Shown here: positions 1 through 5,583 of the stretch, piece by piece
Layout of the letters: every line of letters begins with the position of its first letter
Position numbering within the stretch: position 1 is the stretch's first letter
Position numbers and translations under genes: made by a program
NCBI GenBank assembly: GCA_905479515.1
Contig: CAJQMX010000230.1
Span: 1-9,716 of the forward strand
Direction of reading: 5' to 3'
Origin: an uncultured Parasphingopyxis sp.
GTDB lineage: Bacteria; Pseudomonadota; Alphaproteobacteria; Sphingomonadales; Sphingomonadaceae
Length of the DNA stretch: 9,716 nt
The notes under the pieces: model-generated
The model's database searches: none
Seen by the model: only the letters and a program-made list of their open reading frames with translations
Told to the model about the DNA's origin: nothing

Positions 1-1
1 G

Positions 2-589
2 CGCGGAGTCGACAATCTGCCCCTTCCCGCTGATGTCCCGTTCACGCAGCGCCGCGAGCGCGCCAAGGGCGCCGAATGTTCCGGCAAGACTGTCACCGAT
101 CGAAACGCCCATCCTGGATGGCGGCTCATCCGGACTGCCCACGATTCCGCGCCAGCCGCCCATGGCCTCGCCGATCCCGCCAAAGCCCGCGCGCTGCGCA
201 TAAGGGCCGTCCTGCCCATATCCCGATATGCGCACCACGATCAGACCCGGATTTTCTTCCGTCAGCTGGTCGGGGCCAAGATTCCATTTCTCCAGCGTTC
301 CGGGTCGGAAATTCTCGATCACAATATCGGCATCGGCAATCAGTTTGCGGGCGATATCCTGACCTTCTTCCACACGAAGGTTGATCGACACAGAGCGTTT
401 GTTGCGACCAATGACTTCCCACCACACCGGCGGATCACCGCGGCCCCATTGGCGCATGGGATCGCCCGCACCGGGCGGCTCAATCTTGATGACATCGGCG
501 CCCATGTCACCCAGGAGCTGCGCGCAAAACGGCCCGGCGATCAATTGACCCAATTCGACAACCCGGAGGCCTGCTAATGGTCCCGACAA
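2..589 (-). CDS. Family III CoA-transferase (CaiB/BaiF type), N-terminal half, cut by the left edge
   Basis: About 196 residues are visible; the family is usually 380-410, so roughly half is missing. Family III enzymes move coenzyme A between carboxylic acids in the cytoplasm through aspartyl-CoA thioester and anhydride intermediates. Seen here are the N-terminal Rossmann-like segment (residues 4-40, with ELGQLIAGPFCAQ and GADVIKIEPP), the NKRSVSINL strand, the VIENFRPGTLEKWNLG segment and the ISGYGQDGP turn. Asp166 in VSIGDSLAG matches the catalytic Asp169 of formyl-CoA transferase, and the visible part ends in GKGQIVDSA. Position 136 is Phe, where racemases of the superfamily have the catalytic His, so this is a transferase and not a racemase. 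The start is TTG: a GGGAGGT ribosome site lies about 6 bases upstream, and the nearby GTG and ATG codons (606, 608) are out of frame. The acid substrate cannot be told. A palindrome overlaps its likely promoter. Confidence 0.92.
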   Translation of the reverse strand, partial: MSGPLAGLRVVELGQLIAGPFCAQLLGDMGADVIKIEPPGAGDPMRQWGRGDPPVWWEVIGRNKRSVSINLRVEEGQDIARKLIADADIVIENFRPGTLEKWNLGPDQLTEENPGLIVVRISGYGQDGPYAQRAGFGGIGEAMGGWRGIVGSPDEPPSRMGVSIGDSLAGTFGALGALAALRERDISGKGQIVDSA

Positions 590-631
590 GAATGTACCTC
601 CCTCACATGTCGATGGCAGTCGCCCATCTTT

Positions 632-661
632 ATTACTTAGCGTTCTAAGTTATTGCATCAA
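632..661 (-). promoter_or_regulatory. Candidate promoter of the CoA-transferase
   Basis: Reading the minus strand, TTGATG (656-661) is followed after 18 bases by AGTAAT (632-637). Each box matches the sigma-70 consensus at four of six bases. Transcription would start near 625, giving a leader of about 36 bases before the TTG start. The palindrome at 635-650 covers part of the spacer and of the -10 box. A second, weaker candidate lies upstream: GTGACC at 720-725 and AATAAT at 698-703. Matches this loose occur by chance, so the support is mainly position. Confidence 0.3.
635..650. promoter_or_regulatory. Perfect palindrome, likely repressor operator (TetR-like form)
   Basis: ACTTAG-CGTT-CTAAGT is a perfect inverted repeat with 6-bp arms and a 4-bp centre, ending 45 bases upstream of the TTG start of the CoA-transferase. 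Its size, symmetry and AT-rich arms resemble operators of TetR/AcrR-family repressors, which often control acyl-CoA metabolism genes. It lies between and over the candidate -35 and -10 boxes, where a bound repressor would block transcription. No regulator gene is visible in the window. The palindrome itself is seen; the binding protein is inferred. Confidence 0.55.
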
Positions 662-893
662 CATGGATCGCGAGCAAGCCCCGCTGTATCTATCGTTATT
701 ATTTGGAAACCCTATCTGCGGTCACAGCCAGTTTCAATCAATCGCCGCGGCAAGATAAGGGAAAGGCTCCCCGAACGAACCAAAGGAACGTCCGAAGAGC
801 CTGATCTGGAATAGTGTATCGATCAGCCCGCCCATCACCCGAGAAACGAGATGAGGAGCTGGCTAAACAGGCTCAAGGAGCAGGCGTTGGGGC

Positions 894-1292
894 CTATGCG
901 CTTTTTTGCAGGGTGCGAAGTGCGCCGCCGGGTAGCAGCATTGCATTGACCTGGGCCAATAACGCGCTGGGATCAAAAGGTTTGGTCAGATAATCATCAA
1001 TGCCCGAAAGCATGGCTTTCATGACATCCTCAAGACCGCGGCGCGCGGTCAGCATGATAATAAGCAAATCATTGTTGGCAGGGTTCTGACGAGCGGCTTG
1101 AAGGACATCAAACCCCGACATAACCGGCATCATGGCATCAAGCACGACAAGGTCGAAACCGCCTTCGTTGATGCGTTTAAGCGCCTCGCCACCGTCGACA
1201 GCCATCACAACTTCGTGGCCAGCATTTTCGAATTTGGAGCATATCAGCGCGCCGAGAAGTTCGTCGTCATCAGCAACAAGAATTTTAGCCAT
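894..1292 (-). CDS. Single-domain response regulator (CheY-like receiver, no output domain)
   Basis: 132 residues forming one receiver domain. Key residues are present: the acidic cluster Asp8-Asp9-Asp10, the phospho-acceptor Asp52 in VVLDAMMPVMSG, Thr82 in LTARR, and Lys104 followed by Pro in TKPF. After the last helix only about a dozen residues follow, so there is no DNA-binding or enzyme domain; it must act by protein contact or as a phosphate carrier or sink. The PxMxGFDVL segment after Asp52 resembles receivers of ordinary histidine kinases, unlike the second regulator in this window. I start it at the ATG opening MAKILVADDD. The frame stays open upstream to 1418, but that extension has no receiver homology. 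The ribosome site is weak. No kinase is adjacent; the GST lies 256 bases upstream on the same strand. Partner and process are unknown. Confidence 0.9.
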   Translation of the reverse strand: MAKILVADDDELLGALICSKFENAGHEVVMAVDGGEALKRINEGGFDLVVLDAMMPVMSGFDVLQAARQNPANNDLLIIMLTARRGLEDVMKAMLSGIDDYLTKPFDPSALLAQVNAMLLPGGALRTLQKSA

Positions 1293-1359
1293 GGGGATCA
1301 CCGTTTTCCGTTCATTGTCTATCTCAAGACATGACTCACCCCCCAAAGGCATGTCGTCA

Positions 1360-1387
1360 ATTATTTGGAATAAGCTGAATCTCTTAA
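1360..1387 (-). promoter_or_regulatory. Candidate promoter of the single-domain response regulator
   Basis: On the minus strand TTAAGA (1382-1387) is followed after 16 bases by AATAAT (1360-1365), matching the sigma-70 boxes at four and five of six bases. It sits in an AT-rich pocket and would give a leader of about 60 bases. The 11-mer ATTATTTGGAA that holds this -10 box occurs again at 698-708, upstream of the CoA-transferase. Support is by eye only. Confidence 0.28.
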
Positions 1388-1506
1388 TTTTCTGTATTCT
1401 GAACTTCTCTCCCGACATGTTGTCGATAGCGCCGCAGTGACACGGAAACGTTCATGGGCAAATGGCGCGCGCCAGCGCCGCGTCTTCGCGACTCTTTGCA
1501 AAGGGC

Positions 1507-1523
1507 CGCGCAGCGGATGCGCG
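1507..1523 (-). terminator. Possible weak terminator hairpin after the GST gene
   Basis: CGCGCA, a 5-base loop and TGCGCG form a 6-bp GC-only stem starting about 26 bases past the GST stop codon. On the minus strand it is followed by GCCCTTTG, so the T tract is only three bases long and a classical rho-independent terminator is doubtful. Three other short palindromes lie just beyond it (1463-1474, 1479-1490, 1494-1503). It may simply be a stable RNA end. Confidence 0.28.
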
Positions 1524-1548
1524 CTCCCATATATACAATCTATGCTGC

Positions 1549-2190
1549 CTAACCAGCAACGCCGTTCTTGGGATCGCCGCTGGTCGCAGCACTCGGGCGC
1601 GCGGCCACACGGTCACGCCAGGCATGCAGGTTGGCAAGCTCCGCCGGCGCGTTCTGGCCAATCATGCCGCCAAATTCGACAAAGCAGAACAACAGGATAT
1701 CGGCGAGCGTGAACCGATCACCGACGAGATACTCCTTGCCCGCCAGCATGGCATCAGCCTGTTTCAGGCCATCCTGCGCATAGGCTTTATTCCCGTCGGC
1801 AGCTTCCGGGCAGCAGAACAGCCGATCCTTGAACATCGGCAGGCCTTCCGCGCTGCGAAAGCCATTGCCCATTGGCACGACGATATTCTGGTCAACGAGC
1901 CGCGCGGCCATCCGCGTTGCCGCTCTTTCTTCCGGTGTAGAACCGACCAGCGGATTGCCGGGATGGGTCTCGTCCAGATATTCGCAAATCGCCATGCTTT
2001 CCGAGATCGTCGTGCCATCATCCAGCACAAGCAACGGCGTGCCGCCATGCGGATTCAGCGCAAGATAGTCTGGCTGGCGATTTTCCCCGGCCTGAATATC
2101 GAGAAACTGCCGCTCTATATTCAAACCCTTTTCGGCGATAAACATGGTAGCGACGCGGGGATTCGGACCAACGGACTGGTAGAGTTTCAT
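1549..2190 (-). CDS. Glutathione S-transferase family protein
   Basis: 213 residues, the normal size for a cytosolic GST. Residues 1-80 form the thioredoxin-like glutathione-binding domain: an N-terminal YQSVGPNPRVATMF segment with Ser6 as the possible thiol-activating residue, the cis-proline Pro52 in GGTPLLVLDDG, and Glu64-Ser65 in TISESMAICEYL, which bind the gamma-glutamyl part of glutathione. Residues 90-213 form the helical domain, with the N-capping segment around FTLADI (Asp164). Such enzymes conjugate glutathione to electrophiles or isomerise and reduce glutathione adducts in the cytoplasm; the substrate cannot be read from sequence. The start at 2190 has AGGAG 9 bases upstream; the in-frame extension to 2256 has no GST homology. 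It diverges from the sulfatase across 95 bases. Confidence 0.94.
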   Translation of the reverse strand: MKLYQSVGPNPRVATMFIAEKGLNIERQFLDIQAGENRQPDYLALNPHGGTPLLVLDDGTTISESMAICEYLDETHPGNPLVGSTPEERAATRMAARLVDQNIVVPMGNGFRSAEGLPMFKDRLFCCPEAADGNKAYAQDGLKQADAMLAGKEYLVGDRFTLADILLFCFVEFGGMIGQNAPAELANLHAWRDRVAARPSAATSGDPKNGVAG

Positions 2191-2218
2191 CTGTATGTTC
2201 TCCTGAGGCAGTGGACTA

Positions 2219-2247
2219 TTGATGAGGCGGGGATAAGCGACGATAGG
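2219..2247 (+). promoter_or_regulatory. Weak candidate promoter of the sulfatase
   Basis: TTGATG (2219-2224) and GATAGG (2242-2247) are 17 bases apart; the first matches the -35 consensus at four of six bases, the second the -10 at only three. Transcription would start near 2254, inside the ACCCATTGGGT palindrome, and the leader would be about 32 bases. Its -10 box shares bases with the -10 box of the opposing GST promoter, so the two genes might exclude each other or share a regulator. Confidence 0.25.
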
Positions 2248-2268
2248 TACACCCATTGGGTATGAAAA
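2240..2268 (-). promoter_or_regulatory. Candidate GST promoter with a palindrome in its spacer
   Basis: On the minus strand TTTTCA (2263-2268) and TATCGT (2240-2245) are 17 bases apart, each matching sigma-70 boxes at four of six bases. The expected start near 2233 gives a leader of about 43 bases before the GST ATG. The spacer contains ACCCA-T-TGGGT (2251-2261), a perfect short inverted repeat where a regulator could act. It overlaps the candidate sulfatase promoter running the other way. Confidence 0.35.
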
Positions 2269-2285
2269 CCCGAAAAGGGGCGGGC

Positions 2286-3947
2286 ATGATCAAGAAAATC
2301 CTGATAGCCGTTGTGCTGCTGGTCGTCATCGGCGGCGGCGTTGCCTGGTTCAACCGGCAGGCAATCATCCTCTATGTCGTCACCAATCGCGGCAAGACGG
2401 ATGTTACGCCCAACCGCCCGGTTGAATGGGCCGCCGGCCCCGCCGAAGCGGAAGCGCCGCCTGCCGAACGCCCGCCCAATATCGTTTTCATCCTGGCCGA
2501 CGATCTCGGTATCAATGACATTTCGACCTTTGGTGGCGGTGTTGCGGGTGGCCGTGTGCCAACGCCCAATATCGACAGGCTGGCAGCCGAGGGCATGATC
2601 TTCAATCAGGCCTATGCGGGCACCGCCACCTGTGCGCCAAGCCGCGCGATGCTGATGACGGGTCGCTATCCGACCCGCACCGGATTTGAATTTACACCAA
2701 CGCCAGACGGGATGGGCCGCATCCTGACAATGGTCGCCGATCCTGAAGCCAGCGGTTTGCCGCCTCCCGAATGGAACCGGGCCTTGGCCGAAACTGCGCC
2801 GCCTTATGCTGAACAGGGTTTGCCGAGCTCTGAAGTCACAATTGCCGAAGTGCTTGGCGATGCTGGCTATCACACGGTACATATCGGCAAATGGCATCTT
2901 GGGCGGGGAGATGAGTTCGGGCCCAACGCCCAGGGGTTCGACGAAAGCCTGTTGATGGCGAGTGGACTGTTTCTGCCCGAAGACCATCCCGATGTTGTCA
3001 ATGCGCGGGTCAAATTCGATCCCGTCGATATATTCCTCTGGGCCCGTATGCAGTTCGCTGCATCCTTCAACGGCAGTGACTGGTTTGAACCGGCTGGCTA
3101 TCTGACCGACTATTGGACGGACGAGGCGGTTAACGTCATCCGGGCCAATCGCAACCGGCCCTTCTTCCTCTATCTTGCGCATTGGGGCGTGCATACGCCG
3201 CTCCAAGCGACGCGCGAAGACTATGAAGCAGTCGGCAATATCGAACCGCACCGCGAACGCGTTTATGCCGCGATGATCCGCGCCCTTGATCGCAGCGTCG
3301 GCACGATCATGGACGAGTTGGAAGCGCAGGGTCTGGCAGAAAACACCATCATCGTCTTTTCCAGCGACAATGGCGGCGCGGGTTATATCGGTCTGCCCGA
3401 AATCAACGCGCCCTATCGCGGCTGGAAAGCCACTTTCTTTGAAGGCGGCATTCGGGTGCCGATGTTCCTGCGCTGGCCCGCCCGCATTGCCGCCGGATCT
3501 CGCAGTGAAACGCCGGTCGCACATATCGATGTCATGCCAACGCTGGCCGCCGCAGCGGGGGCAAGCCTGCCACAGGACGTTGCGATTGACGGCGTGAACC
3601 TGCTTCCCTCTGCTGCTGGCGATGGCGAGGTGAGCAGGGTTGACGATGCGATCTACTGGCAGAGCGGCTATTACCGCGTTGTCCGTCAGGGTGACTGGAA
3701 ATTGCAGGTCAGTGAACGGCCGAACCGGGCATGGCTGTTCAATCTGGCCAATGACCCGACGGAACAGACCAATCTGGCAGAGCGCATGCCGCGCCGCGTT
3801 GCCGCGATGCGGGCCTTGCTCGATGCGCATCAGGCAGGCGGACGCGCACCGCTATATCCCTTTACGATTGAAGGCCCGGTCGCGGTGGATCGCTCACTCG
3901 CCGAACAGGTCGAGGATGACGACGAGGTCATATTCTGGCCTCTTTGA
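2286..3947 (+). CDS. Membrane-anchored Cys-type sulfatase (arylsulfatase family)
   Basis: 553 residues. Residues 4-20 are a hydrophobic stretch after MIKK, a signal anchor or uncleaved signal, and a Pro/Ala-rich linker to about residue 63 leads to the catalytic domain, so the enzyme probably sits on the outer face of the inner membrane. Type I sulfatases hydrolyse sulfate esters using a formylglycine made from Cys or Ser. The CAPSR signature starts at Cys116 and ends in MTGRYPTRTG. Other active-site parts are present: Asp72-Asp73 and Asp361-Asn362 for calcium, Lys202 and His204 in GKWHLG, His303 in HWGVHTP, and Lys381 in GWKATFFEGGIRVP. It should therefore be active if a formylglycine-generating enzyme is made; none is in the window. 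I chose the ATG at 2286, with a GGGG-rich ribosome site; ATG 2262 and TTG 2256 are in frame but lack one. The substrate (aryl, steroid or sugar sulfate) is unknown. Confidence 0.93.
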   Translation: MIKKILIAVVLLVVIGGGVAWFNRQAIILYVVTNRGKTDVTPNRPVEWAAGPAEAEAPPAERPPNIVFILADDLGINDISTFGGGVAGGRVPTPNIDRLAAEGMIFNQAYAGTATCAPSRAMLMTGRYPTRTGFEFTPTPDGMGRILTMVADPEASGLPPPEWNRALAETAPPYAEQGLPSSEVTIAEVLGDAGYHTVHIGKWHLGRGDEFGPNAQGFDESLLMASGLFLPEDHPDVVNARVKFDPVDIFLWARMQFAASFNGSDWFEPAGYLTDYWTDEAVNVIRANRNRPFFLYLAHWGVHTPLQATREDYEAVGNIEPHRERVYAAMIRALDRSVGTIMDELEAQGLAENTIIVFSSDNGGAGYIGLPEINAPYRGWKATFFEGGIRVPMFLRWPARIAAGSRSETPVAHIDVMPTLAAAAGASLPQDVAIDGVNLLPSAAGDGEVSRVDDAIYWQSGYYRVVRQGDWKLQVSERPNRAWLFNLANDPTEQTNLAERMPRRVAAMRALLDAHQAGGRAPLYPFTIEGPVAVDRSLAEQVEDDDEVIFWPL

Positions 3948-3976
3948 GCCTATCGAGGTTGGAATTGAGGAGGCTC
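3946..3976. terminator. Possible two-way hairpin between convergent genes
   Basis: GAGCCT (3946-3951) and AGGCTC (3971-3976) form a perfect 6-bp stem with a 19-base loop in the 30-base gap between the sulfatase and the response regulator. It takes in the last two bases of the sulfatase stop codon. The loop is long and there is no T tract on either side, so termination is a guess based on position between two converging genes. Confidence 0.25.
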
Positions 3977-3977
3977 T

Positions 3978-4337
3978 CTACAGACCAGTTTGGGCGAGCG
4001 TACGCGCCAGCATATCTCCGGAGAGGGGCTTTTTCAGCACCCTGTCTTCAGGACCGATAAAATCAATCAGATCGCGATCATAGGCGGTGATGAACACGAA
4101 GGGGATACCGCGATCGCGCAAGGCCTCGGCGATAGGTTGCGACGTTTTCCCGGATCCAAGATTCACATCGAGAAAGGCGATATCAATGTCCTGCTTTTTG
4201 GCGATCGATTTCGCGTCTTCAAGGTGAATGCTGGGGCCGACAATCTGGAAGCCCATATCCTCCAGCAAATCGACCATTTCGAACGCGACCATGATTTCGT
4301 CTTCGACGATGAATACGCGGCGAGCTGTTTCGGTCAT
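3978..4337 (-). CDS. Single-domain response regulator paired with the HWE kinase
   Basis: 119 residues, receiver domain only. Visible features are the acidic Glu12-Asp13 pair in FIVEDEIMV, phospho-acceptor Asp57 in AFLDVNLGSG, Thr84 in PFVFITAYD, and Lys103-Pro104 in LKKPL. The VNLGSG and PFVFITAYD segments are typical of receivers that work with HWE/HisKA_2 kinases in Alphaproteobacteria. The ATG is one base past the kinase stop codon (TAA-A-ATG), with AGGA about 5 bases before the start, so translation is very likely coupled and the two proteins made together. With no output domain, it probably passes phosphate onward, drains it, or binds a target protein. The sulfatase converges on it from the other side. 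Confidence 0.94.
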   Translation of the reverse strand: MTETARRVFIVEDEIMVAFEMVDLLEDMGFQIVGPSIHLEDAKSIAKKQDIDIAFLDVNLGSGKTSQPIAEALRDRGIPFVFITAYDRDLIDFIGPEDRVLKKPLSGDMLARTLAQTGL

Positions 4338-4338
4338 T

Positions 4339-5433
4339 TTAGTCCTGTTTTGCTTTTGCGAGCGGAGCGTTCAACTGCCAGGTTAGTCCGGACGCCGGGT
4401 AATCAATCGTAACAGAGCCCTGGGTCTCCATCGCAAGGGCCCGCTCGATTATAAACGAACCGAAACCTTTGCTTTTCGGTTTAACGGTTTGCGGGCCACC
4501 TCGTTCCATCCAATTGATTTGCAGCATGGAATCCGGCTCTTCTGACACCGACCATAAAAGATCTACGGTGCCGCCGTCTACCGACAGCGCGCCATATTTG
4601 AAGGCATTGGTCGATAATTCGTACAACGCCATCGACAGCGCGAGCGCCTGTTTCTCTGGAAGTTCGACATCGGGGCCTCTTGGCTGAACCCGGCCCTCCT
4701 CTACCTGCTGTCCAAGAATTTCATTAACAATCTTGGCGATGGTTGCGGTCTTCCATGTGCGCCCGACCAAACCGGAATGCGCCATCGCATAGGCATCAAG
4801 GCGCCGATCAATCGTGTCGCGCAGTCCCACTGGCACGTCATCCTTGCGCAAGGACTGGCTGACGATCGATTTGACCACCGTAAAGGCATTTTTGACCCGA
4901 TGATCGAGCTCACCGATCAGGATTGCTTGCTCCCGCTGCAGCTGCCGCTCTTTTTCGATATCAATCATGGCGACCGCTGCGGCCATCATTTCGCCGTCAT
5001 CACCCTTGATCGGTCGGCCTACAATCTTCATCCAGAAACGTGATCCATCCCCGCGCTGATAATGGCAATCCAGTTCGGCATAATCCTCCCCGTCCCGGAT
5101 CACTCGAGACAATGGATATTCATGACTCTCAACCTGCCGGCCATCGGCATGGAAAGACACCCATTCACCGTATGAATCGGTATCCTCGGATCTGAGCACA
5201 GGGTGACCAACCAGCTGTTCAACGCGGGAATTGCCGAGGAAAATCTCTCCGCCTGGTGCTTTGGCCAAAACGACCCCAACCGGCACAGTCTCAAGCGCAG
5301 CACTAAGGATGGAAGAGCGTCTGGTCGCGCTCTCTGCTTGTGCTTCGTGATGAGCGCTGCTCGCCAGCGCGTCGGCTAACTGTTCCCGCAGTTCAGCATT
5401 TTCCGCCGTCAGCTTCTTGTTCAATGCTTCCAT
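4339..5433 (-). CDS. PAS-domain sensor histidine kinase, HWE/HisKA_2 class, soluble
   Basis: 364 residues. Residues 1-40 are charged and heptad-like, probably a coiled coil. Residues 43-160 form a PAS sensor domain followed by a PAC-like segment (RGDGSRFWMKIVGRPI). The kinase core starts near 165: phospho-acceptor His178 in ELDHRVKNAF, the N-box with Glu272 and Asn276 in LYELSTNAFKYGALS, the class-defining W-x-E at 308-310 in NWMERGGP, and a short G-box KGFGS (322-326). No membrane segment is seen, so it should sense a cytoplasmic signal. The PAS lacks the NCRFLQ motif of flavin-binding LOV domains, so light sensing by FMN is not supported. It is co-expressed with the receiver gene one base downstream. 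The start at 5433 has an AAAGGG site about 5 bases upstream. The signal is unknown. Confidence 0.94.
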   Translation of the reverse strand: MEALNKKLTAENAELREQLADALASSAHHEAQAESATRRSSILSAALETVPVGVVLAKAPGGEIFLGNSRVEQLVGHPVLRSEDTDSYGEWVSFHADGRQVESHEYPLSRVIRDGEDYAELDCHYQRGDGSRFWMKIVGRPIKGDDGEMMAAAVAMIDIEKERQLQREQAILIGELDHRVKNAFTVVKSIVSQSLRKDDVPVGLRDTIDRRLDAYAMAHSGLVGRTWKTATIAKIVNEILGQQVEEGRVQPRGPDVELPEKQALALSMALYELSTNAFKYGALSVDGGTVDLLWSVSEEPDSMLQINWMERGGPQTVKPKSKGFGSFIIERALAMETQGSVTIDYPASGLTWQLNAPLAKAKQD

Positions 5434-5453
5434 GGGGGCCCTTTCGGCACAGC

Positions 5454-5478
5454 CTGCTAGATTCAGCAGAATCTTCTG
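5454..5478. promoter_or_regulatory. Three overlapping inverted repeats in the kinase leader
   Basis: Within 25 bases lie CTGCT-6-AGCAG (5454-5469), AGATTC-AGCA-GAATCT (5459-5474) and CAGAA-TC-TTCTG (5467-5478), all perfect. They share arms, so only one can form at a time in RNA. They lie 21 bases upstream of the kinase ATG and downstream of the candidate promoter, so in the transcribed leader. The middle one also has the form of a dimeric operator. The repeats are seen; a role as a switch or a binding site is inference. Confidence 0.4.
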
Positions 5479-5510
5479 GAAACTCTTTTAACACCAAACC
5501 TTTAATGCCT

Positions 5511-5539
5511 TTTAGAGCATGCGACGGACCGATTGTCGA
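5511..5539 (-). promoter_or_regulatory. Candidate promoter of the kinase-regulator pair
   Basis: On the minus strand TCGACA (5534-5539) and TCTAAA (5511-5516) are 17 bases apart, matching sigma-70 boxes at five and four of six bases. Transcription would start near 5504, leaving a leader of about 70 bases that contains the overlapping palindromes. This supports separate transcription from the flavoprotein gene, whose stop is 150 bases upstream of the kinase start. I saw no GGAAC/CGTT pair of the EcfG general stress type here. Confidence 0.4.
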
Positions 5540-5583
5540 TCCTCGCATTCAGGTGCGAAATTCCCCCAAATGCAGGCGAGCGT

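Larger units (their letters stand above)
590..893. other. Gene-free stretch between a response regulator and the CoA-transferase
   Basis: I find no credible gene here on either strand; the longest open frames are about 32 codons and lack ribosome sites. The stretch holds the upstream region of the minus-strand CoA-transferase (positions 590-730, rather AT-rich), including a palindrome at 635-650. It also holds a 6-bp inverted repeat, CTGATC at 801-806 and GATCAG at 821-826, and a looser pair, GAGCCTG at 797-803 and CAGGCTC at 868-874. These last two lie between the end of the response regulator gene and the next gene. They could fold in RNA, but neither is followed by a T tract, so I do not call a terminator. 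Confidence 0.6.

Noticed and set aside
663..758. A 31-residue plus-strand frame in the gene-free stretch
   Set aside because: No ribosome site and no recognisable similarity; it lies in the upstream region of the CoA-transferase.
785..789. GGAAC, the -35 box of EcfG general stress promoters
   Set aside because: No CGTT or GTT box follows at 16-17 bases, and no plus-strand gene starts nearby.
851..949. A 32-residue plus-strand frame starting MRSWLNRLKEQAL, faintly like the start of DUF1232 proteins
   Set aside because: Too short and too weak a likeness; it ends antisense to the response regulator and lacks the DUF1232 core.
1293..1418. N-terminal extension of the first response regulator to an ATG at 1418
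   Set aside because: Receiver domains start at the MAKILVADDD segment; the extension has no homology and covers the likely promoter.
1462..2265. A 267-codon plus-strand frame opposite the GST
   Set aside because: Shadow of the GST gene with no motifs and no ribosome site of note.
2187..3830. A 547-codon open frame on the minus strand opposite the sulfatase
   Set aside because: No recognisable domain, Arg/His-rich composition and a wholly convincing sulfatase on the other strand; it also overlaps the GST start in another frame.
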